Source: Bryobacterales bacterium (GTDB lineage Bacteria > Acidobacteriota > Terriglobia > Bryobacterales > UBA6623). From it: a DNA stretch of 39,859 nucleotides. The notes beneath the pieces are model-generated. The model had not been told where the DNA came from, made no database searches, and worked only from the letters and a program-made list of their open reading frames with translations. The position numbers and the translations under genes were made by a program. How positions within the stretch are numbered: position 1 is the first letter of the stretch; every line of letters starts with the position of its first letter. This document shows positions 24,730 to 35,469 of the stretch, one piece after another. The DNA lies in NCBI GenBank assembly GCA_028819255.1, contig JAPPMB010000062.1, positions 1 through 39,859 on the forward strand, written 5' to 3'.

Positions 24730-25923
24730 ATGACCGAAGTGCCTCTTGTGGCACGGATTCCAGCGCCCGCGCACGTCCGAGCGGTTGCCCTGTCGGCATT
24801 CACCGTGGGCTTGGGAGCAGGTTTCCTTGGCAGCCTCATCTACCGGCACGCCTCACCGACGCCGCTGGCGAGCGAGGCCGTGGCCGCGGCCGCGGGGGCG
24901 TTCGCCGCACTGCTTCCCGGCCGCTGGTTCTCGAGGAGTGCGCAGGCGGGCGCCGGCATGCGCAGGTATCTTGCGGCGTGCGGCACGGGCGCGGGGGTCG
25001 GGCTGCTGGTTCTTGCGCTTACCGGGGCCGACCGTATGGCTCCCGCCGCACTGTTTCTCCTCGGGCTGGGTGCCGGCGGCGGCCTGAGGCTTGCCGTGTG
25101 GCTGGTGCTTGCCACAGATCCCCCCAAGCCGGCGGGGGTGCTGCTCGGGCTCTGGGGCGCCAGCTTCGGACTGGGCGGACTGGCCGCCAACCTCGCCGCC
25201 TTGACGGCCGTCAGCGTGTTTTCAGTGCAGTCGGTCGTGCTGTTCGCGGCAAGCGTTCCGGCCCTGACGGCCCTTGTCGCGCTCGGGACGAGCAGCCAGG
25301 GCCTCGACCTGCCCGGGCGCGTCCCTCCGTGGCAGAGTCCGCCGGGCGCCGCCCTTCCGCGCAGCGTGCTTCTGGCGGCCAGTCTGCTTCTGCAGTCTTC
25401 GGCGTGCGCCATTGTGGCGGTCTGGCTGACAGCCTACCTGTCGCTGGGTCTCGGCCTCTCTCTTGCCGGCGGCGCCTCCGTGCTGGCGGGCTTCTGGCTG
25501 GCGCTCGCGGTTGGCTGGGCGGCGTCGGGTAGGCTGCCGCCAATCGGCAGCAGCCCGGTCCCGCTGGCCGTCCCGGCAGGGCTCGCGTTCGCGGGCGTGT
25601 TTCTGCTGGGCCGGGTGAGTTGGGCGCCGGCGGCCGCCACGGGCGCGGCGCTTCTCGGTCTCGGAATGGGCGTGCTCTTCCCGGTCGCCCTGCGGGAGGG
25701 CAGCTGGCCGTCCGGTCTCTGGCGGTGCCGGTGGGTCGCGCTGTCCCTGCAAGCCTCTTTGGCGGCCTCGCTGCTTGTCGGGTGGCCCGTCGGCTTGCTC
25801 GTCGCTTCCGCCGGCATCGACGCCCTCCCGCTCGCGGTGCTCGGATGCTTCGGCGGCGCGCTCGCGGCTCTCGTGGCCATGGTCGGCGAGTATCGTCTCG
25901 CGGGCGATCCGGCCCCGACCTGA
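24730..25923 (+). CDS. MFS-like membrane permease
   Basis: A 397-aa very hydrophobic protein with about 12 predicted membrane segments in two halves joined by a polar loop near 190-215 (SSQGLDLPGRVPPWQ). The Gly/Ala-rich helices (LFLLGLGAGGGLRLAVWLVLA, GLWGASFGLGGLAANLA) fit the major facilitator superfamily, but no substrate-specific motif is recognised. It follows the HpcH/HpaI aldolase by 56 bases and precedes the PDZ protein by 19, so it could be the last gene of the catabolic module or the first of the envelope group. Confidence 0.68.
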   Translation: MTEVPLVARIPAPAHVRAVALSAFTVGLGAGFLGSLIYRHASPTPLASEAVAAAAGAFAALLPGRWFSRSAQAGAGMRRYLAACGTGAGVGLLVLALTGADRMAPAALFLLGLGAGGGLRLAVWLVLATDPPKPAGVLLGLWGASFGLGGLAANLAALTAVSVFSVQSVVLFAASVPALTALVALGTSSQGLDLPGRVPPWQSPPGAALPRSVLLAASLLLQSSACAIVAVWLTAYLSLGLGLSLAGGASVLAGFWLALAVGWAASGRLPPIGSSPVPLAVPAGLAFAGVFLLGRVSWAPAAATGAALLGLGMGVLFPVALREGSWPSGLWRCRWVALSLQASLAASLLVGWPVGLLVASAGIDALPLAVLGCFGGALAALVAMVGEYRLAGDPAPT

Positions 25924-25942
25924 CTGGACCTCGGCAGCCATC

Positions 25943-27205
25943 ATGCGAAGGTCACGTAGCGACTGGATGTACATCGCGGTGCTCGCGATGTGTTCGTTCC
26001 TGCTGCTCTTGATCGGCGGCTTCATGAGACCTCGGGACCAGCAGGCCGAGGCCACTCCGGCCAGCGTCGCCGACATCCTCCAGCTCGAGCTCGTCACCCA
26101 GAGGAGGCAGGTCGAGCACATCGCCGACTACTTCGCCTCGGTCGCCGCGACCGTGGAGGACAGTGTGGTCCTGCTTGGCGCGACCGGACACAGCGGGGTT
26201 GTGTGGCAGGGGGGCGAGGTGGTGACATCGTCCGGGCTGGGACCGTTTCCCATGCAGGACAGAACGGCGCTGGGCAGCAGGGAAGTCGTTCTTAGCACGG
26301 AGCTGTCGGCTCCCCACCTGCCGTTCGTCCTGCTGGGTGCCCCGCTCGACGCCGCCGTCAGCGACCGCCGGCAGGTGCGCCTCTACGGGCGCGGAGCATG
26401 GCTGCTGGCGGTCTGGAGGTCCCGCGAAGGGGGTTTGCGGTACGCCTCCGGCAACCTGTTCGGCGTCACCGACGGTCGCTGCGGGGAGATCGACCTGCCG
26501 GAGGTCCAGACCAATCTCGACCTGAGCTTGATGCAGCCGGGCTCCGGCGTCTTCTCGCTGGACGGGGGCCTGCTGGCCATCGTCCTCGACTGCTCGGGGC
26601 ATCCGATCGCCGCCGAAGCCGCCGCGCTGGAGGTGAGGGCGCGCTCGGCGTTGAGCGCCCAGGACCGCCTTGCGGGGCGCTTCGGAATGATGGCCGGCGC
26701 CGCGACGGAAGCGGAGCTGGAGTTCTTCGGGCACGAGACCGGAGTGCTGGTCCAAGTCACATGGTGGGGATTCAGGGCCCACGAGGCAGGCCTGTTGCCG
26801 GGCGACCTGATCCTGTCCCTGGACGGCATGCCGATTGAATCGCCGGCGGACCTGGTGAGCCTGCTCCTGCCGGTCTCGCGCGAAGTTCTGGAACTCGAGG
26901 TCTGGCGGGCAGGCCGTCGTCGGACCGTCCAGATGCTGGCAAGGGCCTCGACCGAGGCAGGTGTTCCGACGCGGGGCTTCGTCGGCCGGACGGCCGGGCT
27001 GGCCGTCGAGTCGGTGATCCCGGGCAGCCTCGCGGAGAGGGCGGGAGCCCGTCCGGGCGACCGCCTGCTGGCGGTCAACCAGCGCCGGCCGGCGTCTTAC
27101 GAGGACGTTGAAGCCGCCTTCGCAGATGCGAATGGCGGGCCGGTGCACATCGTGCTGGAGAGGGGCGGCCGCGCATGGGGCACGCTGGTGCAGGCCGATG
27201 AATGA
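25943..27205 (+). CDS. membrane-anchored HtrA-like protein with degenerate protease domain and two PDZ domains
   Basis: A 420-aa protein with one N-terminal membrane anchor (about 9-26) and a periplasmic body. Residues about 60-225 keep HtrA landmarks: VEDSVVLLGA, SGVVWQGGEVVTSS, and QTNLDLSLMQPGSGVFSLDG where HtrA has QTDAAINPGNSGGPL. The catalytic His after VVTS is missing and the serine loop is shortened, so proteolysis is doubtful. Two PDZ domains follow (about 262-335 and 350-415; GLLPGDLILSLDGMPIESP and GARPGDRLLAVN). It may be a peptide-binding scaffold or pseudoprotease in envelope stress control. ATG 25943 is chosen over a longer open frame because it begins the membrane anchor. Its stop lies within the first codons of the antiporter gene. 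Confidence 0.82.
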   Translation: MRRSRSDWMYIAVLAMCSFLLLLIGGFMRPRDQQAEATPASVADILQLELVTQRRQVEHIADYFASVAATVEDSVVLLGATGHSGVVWQGGEVVTSSGLGPFPMQDRTALGSREVVLSTELSAPHLPFVLLGAPLDAAVSDRRQVRLYGRGAWLLAVWRSREGGLRYASGNLFGVTDGRCGEIDLPEVQTNLDLSLMQPGSGVFSLDGGLLAIVLDCSGHPIAAEAAALEVRARSALSAQDRLAGRFGMMAGAATEAELEFFGHETGVLVQVTWWGFRAHEAGLLPGDLILSLDGMPIESPADLVSLLLPVSREVLELEVWRAGRRRTVQMLARASTEAGVPTRGFVGRTAGLAVESVIPGSLAERAGARPGDRLLAVNQRRPASYEDVEAAFADANGGPVHIVLERGGRAWGTLVQADE

Positions 27206-28406
27206 GCTGTCCTCGCTGGGGCTGATCCTGCTGCTCGCGCTGCTGTCGGGGCATCTGGTGCGAGTGCTGCGGATCCCAGAGGTCACCGGCTACATCCTGG
27301 CGGGAATGGCGCTCGGGCCTTCCGTCCTGGGATGGCTGAGCCACGACAACATCCATGCACTCGAAGCCCTCAGCGAGGTGGCGCTCGGACTGATCCTCTT
27401 CTCGATCGGTTCCGTCTTCGAGATCAGTCTCATGCGGCGCATCGGACGCAAGATTGTCCGCCTGACGATGGTCGAATCGGCCCTCGCGGCTGCCATGGTT
27501 CTGTGCGGCATGCTGATCCTCGGACTGGACTGGCAGGTCTGCCTGCTGTTGGCCGCCGTGTCCATCGCGACGGCTCCGGCCTCGACGCTGATGGTGATCC
27601 GGGAGTGCAACGCGCGCGGGCCGCTCAGCGACGCCCTTCTGGGCATCATCGCGGTCAACAACATCGTCTGCCTGATCGTCTATCTGATCGGTGCGGCGAT
27701 CGTGAACCTGTTCGCCCGCTGGGGAACACAGGGCGTTGCGGAGACGGCCTTCGAGGCCGGGTTTCCGCTGGTGTGGCAGCTCGCGGGCTCCATCTCGCTT
27801 GGATTCCTGACGGGCCTGATGCTGGCAGGCTGGGCGCGCCAAGTGAGCGAGACCGGCGAAATGCTCATCCTGCTGTCCGGCTCGATCCTGCTGTGCGTGG
27901 GCCTGGCGAGACTCTTCGATCTCTCGCCCCTCATCGCGAGCCTGGCCGTGGGCGCGACGATGGTCAATCTCTCGAGGCGGAGCCGACGCCTGTTCCGGAC
28001 GCTCGAGGGCACCGACCCGCCGTTTTACGCCATCTTCTTCGTTCTGGCAGGAGCCGAGCTCGACGTCGCCCGCGTCGCCTCCATGGGCGTCATCGGCATC
28101 GCCTACGTGTTCGCCAGAGGGGCGGGGAAGTTCGCGGGAGCGTGGCTCGGAAGCCGGCGGGTGGGCCTTGAAAGCCAGGTGCAGCACTTCCTGGGATTCG
28201 GACTCCTGACCCAGGCCGGCCTCGCGGTCGGCCTCGTGATGACCATCAGCCGCCAGTTTCCCGAGTACTATCCGCTGATCTCGACGGTGGTCCTGTCGGC
28301 GGTGGTCGTCTACGAGATGATCGGGCCCATCGCGACCAGATTCGCGATCGTGCAGAGTGGCGAGGCCCGGCTGAGCCGCGAGGCGGCTCAGTCCATCTGG
28401 GCTTGA
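27198..28406 (+). CDS. CPA2-type monovalent cation:proton antiporter
   Basis: A 402-aa membrane protein of the Na+/H+ exchanger (KefB/CPA2) family with about 12 membrane helices. Family features include the N-terminal RIPEVTGYILAGMALGPSVLG (about 20-40) and an inverted-repeat core with STLMVIRECNARGPLSDALL. There is no C-terminal TrkA-N domain. It probably exchanges Na+ or K+ for protons across the inner membrane. ATG 27198 overlaps the preceding PDZ gene by 8 bases, implying coupled translation and perhaps a shared envelope or ion-stress role. Confidence 0.9.
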   Translation: MNELSSLGLILLLALLSGHLVRVLRIPEVTGYILAGMALGPSVLGWLSHDNIHALEALSEVALGLILFSIGSVFEISLMRRIGRKIVRLTMVESALAAAMVLCGMLILGLDWQVCLLLAAVSIATAPASTLMVIRECNARGPLSDALLGIIAVNNIVCLIVYLIGAAIVNLFARWGTQGVAETAFEAGFPLVWQLAGSISLGFLTGLMLAGWARQVSETGEMLILLSGSILLCVGLARLFDLSPLIASLAVGATMVNLSRRSRRLFRTLEGTDPPFYAIFFVLAGAELDVARVASMGVIGIAYVFARGAGKFAGAWLGSRRVGLESQVQHFLGFGLLTQAGLAVGLVMTISRQFPEYYPLISTVVLSAVVVYEMIGPIATRFAIVQSGEARLSREAAQSIWA

Positions 28407-28688
28407 GAAGTGCGAATCCGGCCCCACTCTCAGAGGTTCCTGCCGACAGTAAGAGGCTCTGGTCTCTCGCTCCCTGGGCCCATCACGGTCTCCCCCTTTC
28501 GACATGCCGTCACGCAGCAGGTGCGCGGCGCTGCCTTGGGCTTCGGTCTCAGCTCCAGGGCGAGGTCGGGCCCGCTTTCCGGTCCTCCGCGCAGCGTTCG
28601 GGGAGGGCCGTGTTCGCGGCATCGGCAGCATCCGAGCCGGAGAGGCCGGAATTCTGCGAAACTGCCCGACGGGCATACAAAACTTCGG

Positions 28689-28727
28689 CTACAGGTTGTA
28701 TAGGGTCCGGACGGTTACAACCTGTAG
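28689..28727. promoter_or_regulatory. paired TACA-N3-TGTA palindromes upstream of nrdJ
   Basis: CTACAGGTTGTA (28689-28700) and TACAACCTGTAG (28716-28727) are perfect reverse complements of each other, and each contains a TACA-N3-TGTA palindrome, centre to centre 26 bases. Two tandem palindromes ahead of an RNR gene resemble the layout of NrdR boxes, but the sequence does not fit the NrdR consensus as I know it. It could alternatively form a hairpin with a 15-base loop. Confidence 0.55.
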
Positions 28728-28759
28728 TGGTGCTGCGACACAGGACCTGCGCCCCGGTG

Positions 28760-28768
28760 TGATATGCT
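28760..28768 (+). promoter_or_regulatory. possible extended -10 (TGATATGCT) for nrdJ
   Basis: TG-A-TATGCT fits an extended -10. Transcription from here would give a leader of about 165 bases and place the palindromes at roughly -85 to -48, suited to regulator binding. No good -35. Confidence 0.38.
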
Positions 28769-28874
28769 TGAACGCCTTTGGGCACTGACATACACGATTT
28801 GCGGCCATTCTTGGGCAGTACACAACCTGATGTACCTTGGTTGTCCGAAGTGGTGTCGGTGCTCGGACCCGACC

Positions 28875-28898
28875 TGCAGTCTCTTCGATAGGACTGCA
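28875..28898 (+). other. hairpin in the nrdJ leader
   Basis: TGCAGTC (28875-28881) and GACTGCA (28892-28898) pair perfectly around a 10-base loop, 43 bases before the start codon. Short GTCGG/CCGAC and CGCCC/GGGCG stems flank it, so the leader may be structured. Confidence 0.42.
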
Positions 28899-28941
28899 CA
28901 CTCGCCCCGAAGTCGCGGGCGTTAGGAAAAGGAGCAAAGAG

Positions 28942-31749
<2,808 letters not shown>

Positions 31750-31759
31750 TCCCCGCGAA

Positions 31760-31785
31760 GGCGGGAAACCAGGGGCGTTCCCGCC
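31760..31785 (+). terminator. hairpin after nrdJ
   Basis: GGCGGGAA (31760-31767) pairs perfectly with TTCCCGCC (31778-31785) around a 10-base loop, 10 bases past the nrdJ stop. No T-run follows, so Rho-independent termination is plausible but unproven. Nothing further is recognised up to 32025. Confidence 0.5.
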
Positions 31786-32025
31786 CATGACGCGACAAAC
31801 GTGCCGCTCGCCAGCCGGCGTTTCAGCCGACCGCGGAGATGACGGTCATGTATGGGGGTGCGCTGTCGGAAGTCGCGATCGAATGGGAATGCCCAGTGCT
31901 GAGGCGAGTTGGCCAGAGCCGACCGCCTCCTGCTCGGGTATGTCGGCGCAGCGGCGCGCGGCGGAGATGGGCTGCACCCCGCGGTCATTCGCGGGATCGT
32001 CTCCGTTGCTTGGGCGGCGCGGCCT

Positions 32026-33009
32026 CTAGCGGCCCTCGGAGGTGCCCTGCTGTGCCTTCTCCGTCGCCCTCGCACCACCAAGGATCAGTTCCACCGCCAT
32101 GTTGCCCTCGTGGCACGCATACTCGTACATCTCGTACTCCGGATCCAGAGTCAGCGGCATGGAGATCTTCCAGGGTCTGACATAGATCTCGGGATCCTCG
32201 ATGGTGACTTCGTACTCGATCGTGTCCTCGCTGACGCGCTTGAAGCGTTCCACCACGTAAAGGTCCTCGGTGTGCGGTATGCCCTTGATGCGACGGGAGG
32301 CCGAATTGGAGGCGATCCATCCCCTGTCGTGGTAGTTCCGGACCTCCACCACCAGCGTGTCGCCCTCCCACCTGCCGCGGGAATCGCCCATCCACAGGCG
32401 GACCCCGTCGTCCACATGCCCGCCGCCCTCCAAGGGGATGATCCGGGCGTCGTGGATCATCTCGTAGAGGATCGCGACGTGACCGGGCGTCTGGAGGATC
32501 CGGTACGCGTTGTTGTATCCGGCAGGGAAGATCGAGCCCGGAACGCCGCGCGAGATGCAGCGGTCCCAGACGCTCATGTAGACGTAGGAGTCGCCCTGGC
32601 GGGACCGGTTGTAGTCCCTGCGCGCCTCCGCCGACGGTCTGGTCGGCACGCGGCCGTCAGGCGGATCCACCACGAGCGACGTCTGCCTGGTCGACAGGAA
32701 CTCGGTCCCCGAGTCCAGCCAGAACTGGTTGTAGCCGCCCACGCTGCCGGGCGGCGACGTGCCGTCGGAGGCTGCGCGCCGCTGGGCCACCCCCGCTTCG
32801 ATCGCAGCAGCCTCGTTGTCCGAGAGGAATTCCCTCCCTTCCTGCTCGACGGGGCGCTCAAAGGGCGTGATCGTCTCGTTCGTCCAAACACCTTGCATGT
32901 CCGGGTCGCCCCAGGGCGTTCTTGGCAGGGTCCATTCGGTTTCGTCGGCGGGGGCCGCTGGCGCGGCGAAGACCGCGAGGGCGATCAATGCCAATAGGAT
33001 GTGGGACAT
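32026..33009 (-). CDS. exported protein of an uncharacterised paralog family (copy A)
   Basis: A 327-aa protein with a signal peptide (about 1-20, ending AAPAAPAD). The mature part shares a domain with the C-terminal half of the 33690-35456 protein and with 35470-36303. Common motifs are PWGDPDMQGVWT, VDPPDGR, CISRGVPG, GDSRGRWEGDTLVVE, VRPWKI and YACHEGN. The conserved Cys and CHE residues could bind metal or form a disulfide. No catalytic family is recognised; similar sequences are common in Acidobacteria as hypothetical proteins. ATG 33009 is chosen because it begins the signal peptide; upstream open sequence is Arg-rich and unlikely. It is the last gene of a minus-strand group, 261 bases after the DUF6152 gene. 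Confidence 0.8.
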   Translation of the reverse strand: MSHILLALIALAVFAAPAAPADETEWTLPRTPWGDPDMQGVWTNETITPFERPVEQEGREFLSDNEAAAIEAGVAQRRAASDGTSPPGSVGGYNQFWLDSGTEFLSTRQTSLVVDPPDGRVPTRPSAEARRDYNRSRQGDSYVYMSVWDRCISRGVPGSIFPAGYNNAYRILQTPGHVAILYEMIHDARIIPLEGGGHVDDGVRLWMGDSRGRWEGDTLVVEVRNYHDRGWIASNSASRRIKGIPHTEDLYVVERFKRVSEDTIEYEVTIEDPEIYVRPWKISMPLTLDPEYEMYEYACHEGNMAVELILGGARATEKAQQGTSEGR

Positions 33010-33160
33010 CGGTGTGGAACTCCTTCCTGCTGAAGCGTGCCCCGCTTGACGACAGCGTCGCCAACCGGTTGCCGGAGCCGTCTCGCGATCCGCTGCGGCC
33101 GCGCGGGAGCGCGGCGGACGGCGGATTGGCCGCAAACGCGAGGGACCCGGCACGGTAGAG

Positions 33161-33166
33161 ATTATA
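33161..33166 (-). promoter_or_regulatory. possible -10 box (TATAAT) for paralog A
   Basis: A perfect TATAAT on the minus strand, about 150 bases before ATG 33009, in the 261-base gap after the DUF6152 gene. The -35 region at 17 bases (TGTGCC) is poor. It could allow separate expression of paralog A. Confidence 0.38.
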
Positions 33167-33270
33167 GGCCGGATGCCGCTGGGGGCACAGCCCGAATCCA
33201 GCCGGCCGCGCGCAGCGGCCCCTGCTCGCTCCGTTTCCCAGCGGGGTCCGCCGGTCATGCCGGTCTGCCG

Positions 33271-33693
33271 CTAGCGGGGAGTGTTGTCGTACGGCGCCCC
33301 GGTTCCGGACGACCCCGCGAAAAGTCGCGTGCCATCCGGCAGCGTGACGTCGCGCCCGTTCGCCTTGTTGCTGCCGTCGATCGCCCGGTATCCCTCCACC
33401 AGGACCTCGACGCCCGGCTTGACCGAGTCCTTGCGCCACCCCCGTCGCACGAGCGCGCCGGGAGGGCCCGCCTCGACCATCCAGTTCTGGGTCGTCCCGT
33501 CCTCGGTCTTGACTTCGATGTGCATCCAGGCGTGCGGGTTGATCCATTCCATCTTCGTGATCTTGCCCCGCAGGCGAACCGGCGTCTCGGCATCGAACTC
33601 GGACGAGAACGCATGATGGGCCGCAAGCGGGGCCAGGCCCGCCACGAACGCCAGGCCGGCGAGGGCAAGCGAGATTCCGATGTTCCGCCTCAT
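33271..33693 (-). CDS. DUF6152 family exported protein
   Basis: A 140-aa protein with a signal peptide ending LAAHH and the family hallmarks HHAFSSEFDAETPVRLRG, KMEWINPHAWMHIEV, GPPGALVRRGW and NKANGRDVTLPDG. DUF6152 proteins are small periplasmic beta-rich proteins of unknown function; the conserved His residues near the N-terminus and in NPHAW could be ligands. ATG 33693 overlaps the stop of the VOC-fusion gene by 4 bases, so the two are translationally coupled. A longer frame upstream lacks a signal and is rejected. Confidence 0.87.
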   Translation of the reverse strand: MRRNIGISLALAGLAFVAGLAPLAAHHAFSSEFDAETPVRLRGKITKMEWINPHAWMHIEVKTEDGTTQNWMVEAGPPGALVRRGWRKDSVKPGVEVLVEGYRAIDGSNKANGRDVTLPDGTRLFAGSSGTGAPYDNTPR

Positions 33694-35456
33694 TGCGAGC
33701 CTCCCGCCTGTCCGGCCGCCCGGGCGGCCTCCCTGTCCCGGGCACGCGCACCGCTCAGGATGTTGAACATGCCGTAATTCCCTTCGTGGCATGCGTACTC
33801 GACCAGTTCGTACTGTGCGTCGTCGAGATCGAACGCGAATGTGGCCGTCCAGGGCCGGACCCACACCGCAGGATCGTTGACGGTGAATTCGTACGCGAGC
33901 CTCGCCGGCCCGATCCTCGTGAACCGCTCGGTGAGCTCCATGCCTTCAGACGTGCCTCGGTACGGACTGCGGCCGTTGAACCGCCGGGTCTCGATGACCA
34001 GCGTGTCGCCCTCCCAGCGTCCCTGGGAGTCGCCAAGCCAGGACTGCAGCCGCTCGTCGAGCGGCTCCCGCTGCCTGGTCGGGATAGCACGGGTCTCGTG
34101 GATCATCTCCTTCTGGATGGCCACGAAGCCCGGTCCCTGCACGATCTGCAGGCCGTTGTTGTAGATCCCGGGCATCATCATGCCGGGGAGGCCGCGGGTA
34201 ATGCAGCGCACGTACGGTGTCAGGTCCTCCGGTCCGACGGGAGGGCGCGCGGCCTTGCGCCGCCGCTCGCGCGCCGCCTCCTCGGCCCTGCGCCCGCCCT
34301 CGGGGGTCAGAGCGGGAAGACGGCCGTCCGGCGGATCCACGATCATCGCGACCTGCCTCGACGGCGTCATCTTGTCGTAGCCGAGCGTCGTGTCGCGCCA
34401 CTCGCGCTCGTAGCCCCAGATGCTGCCCAGCGTGCCGCGCTCGCGGCGGGCGGCCGCCTGCTCGGCCGTCAGCGATTCGACTCCGGCCAGGTCAGGCGGC
34501 CGTTCGAGGGGAATGCCGTGTGCGGAGTTGCCCGTCCACACTCCCTGGAGGTCGGGCTCGCCCCACGGCGTGCGCGGCGCCTTGTAAGGCTCAGCATCCC
34601 TGCCATCCGCCACCGCCCCTGCTTCGGCCTCCACTCCGGCGAACCCTGGCTCCACCGCCGCGATGGTGACGCTGTCCGGCCCCAGGGCGAAGACCTGCCG
34701 GGCATCGGTGCGCCCGTTCCGCGGCACGGCGGGCTCGCCCTCCAGCTCCAGGCCCTTGCGGCGCATGGCCGGCGCCGCGTTCGCGAGGTCCGGCACCGAG
34801 AAGGCGATGTGGCTGATCGCCCGGCCGCTGGTCGGGGCCGGCCTTCCACTCGGGTGCGCGTCAGCGAGCAGCCAGATGTCTCCCAGCAACAGGCCTTCCT
34901 TCCGCCCTCGCAGCCTCGCGGGCTTTCCACCAAAAACCTTGCGGTACCAGGCCAGGGTGGCCGCGGGGTCGGAGGAGCTCAGGTGGACTTGGTGGAACCC
35001 CTGGCGGTCGGGGTCCTCGAGCAGTTCGATGCGCGTGCCCCACGGATCGAAAATGAATCCGTGCCTGAACAGGCCGGGCTGGTCGCGAAGCGTCTCGCCG
35101 CCGTCGAACCGCTGGAGCCGGACGCCGGAGCCGCGGACGCCGACGGCCTCCAGCTCGGCCATCTTGGCGTCGACGTCCGCGTAGGAGAACGCGATGTGAT
35201 CGACGCCGGTTCCCTGGGTGCTCCCCATCGTGGGCCTCGCCCAGAACATCAGCTCAACCCCCTGGCAGTCCGTTGCGTCGTTGCGGTCCGCGAGGGGCGA
35301 GCAGTCCAGATGGCGCACATACCATCGGACTGCCTCCGAAGGGCTGGCAGCGATGATCCGGATGTGGTGCAGCTCCGCTGCCTGGGCTGCTCCCGGACCG
35401 AGCGCCGCCGCGGCGGCGGCCGCAAGGACGAACGTGGCTCGGCGGATTCCAGTCAT
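33690..35456 (-). CDS. exported fusion: two VOC (glyoxalase-fold) domains plus the paralog-family domain (copy B)
   Basis: A 588-aa protein with a signal peptide (about 1-27). VOC domain 1 (about 28-148) has putative metal ligands His31, His87 and Glu144 (LHHIRI, VDHIAF, IELLE). VOC domain 2 (about 153-270) keeps His158 and His216, but the Glu position reads Ala (TIAAVE), so it may be inactive or bind a ligand without metal. Residues about 290-575 are the uncharacterised domain shared with copies A and C (PWGEPDLQGVWT, CITRGLPG, GDSQGRWEGDTLVIE, YACHEGN). The VOC superfamily includes dioxygenases, glyoxalases and fosfomycin-resistance enzymes. Export of such a fusion is unusual. It lies 13 bases after copy C and overlaps DUF6152. 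Confidence 0.85.
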   Translation of the reverse strand: MTGIRRATFVLAAAAAAALGPGAAQAAELHHIRIIAASPSEAVRWYVRHLDCSPLADRNDATDCQGVELMFWARPTMGSTQGTGVDHIAFSYADVDAKMAELEAVGVRGSGVRLQRFDGGETLRDQPGLFRHGFIFDPWGTRIELLEDPDRQGFHQVHLSSSDPAATLAWYRKVFGGKPARLRGRKEGLLLGDIWLLADAHPSGRPAPTSGRAISHIAFSVPDLANAAPAMRRKGLELEGEPAVPRNGRTDARQVFALGPDSVTIAAVEPGFAGVEAEAGAVADGRDAEPYKAPRTPWGEPDLQGVWTGNSAHGIPLERPPDLAGVESLTAEQAAARRERGTLGSIWGYEREWRDTTLGYDKMTPSRQVAMIVDPPDGRLPALTPEGGRRAEEAARERRRKAARPPVGPEDLTPYVRCITRGLPGMMMPGIYNNGLQIVQGPGFVAIQKEMIHETRAIPTRQREPLDERLQSWLGDSQGRWEGDTLVIETRRFNGRSPYRGTSEGMELTERFTRIGPARLAYEFTVNDPAVWVRPWTATFAFDLDDAQYELVEYACHEGNYGMFNILSGARARDREAARAAGQAGGSQ

Positions 35457-35469
35457 GCCGGCACCTCCA

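Larger units (their letters stand above)
28407..28941. other. 535-base intergenic and leader region before nrdJ
   Basis: No convincing gene is seen in 28407-28680. From 28689 the region holds a paired palindrome, an extended -10-like box at 28760, a third ACAACCTG copy at 28822-28829 facing GGTTGT at 28839-28844, a 7-bp hairpin at 28875-28898 and a short CGCCC/GGGCG stem just before the ribosome site AAGGAG (28929-28934). It looks like a regulated promoter with a structured leader. I could not match it to a cobalamin riboswitch. Confidence 0.55.

Noticed and set aside
28403..28762. Small gene in the nrdJ upstream region
   Set aside because: It has no ribosome site or recognisable domain and runs over the palindrome and the -10-like box.
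28670..28941. Cobalamin riboswitch before the B12-dependent reductase
   Set aside because: The conserved B12-box and core motifs were not found by eye; only unspecific stems are present.
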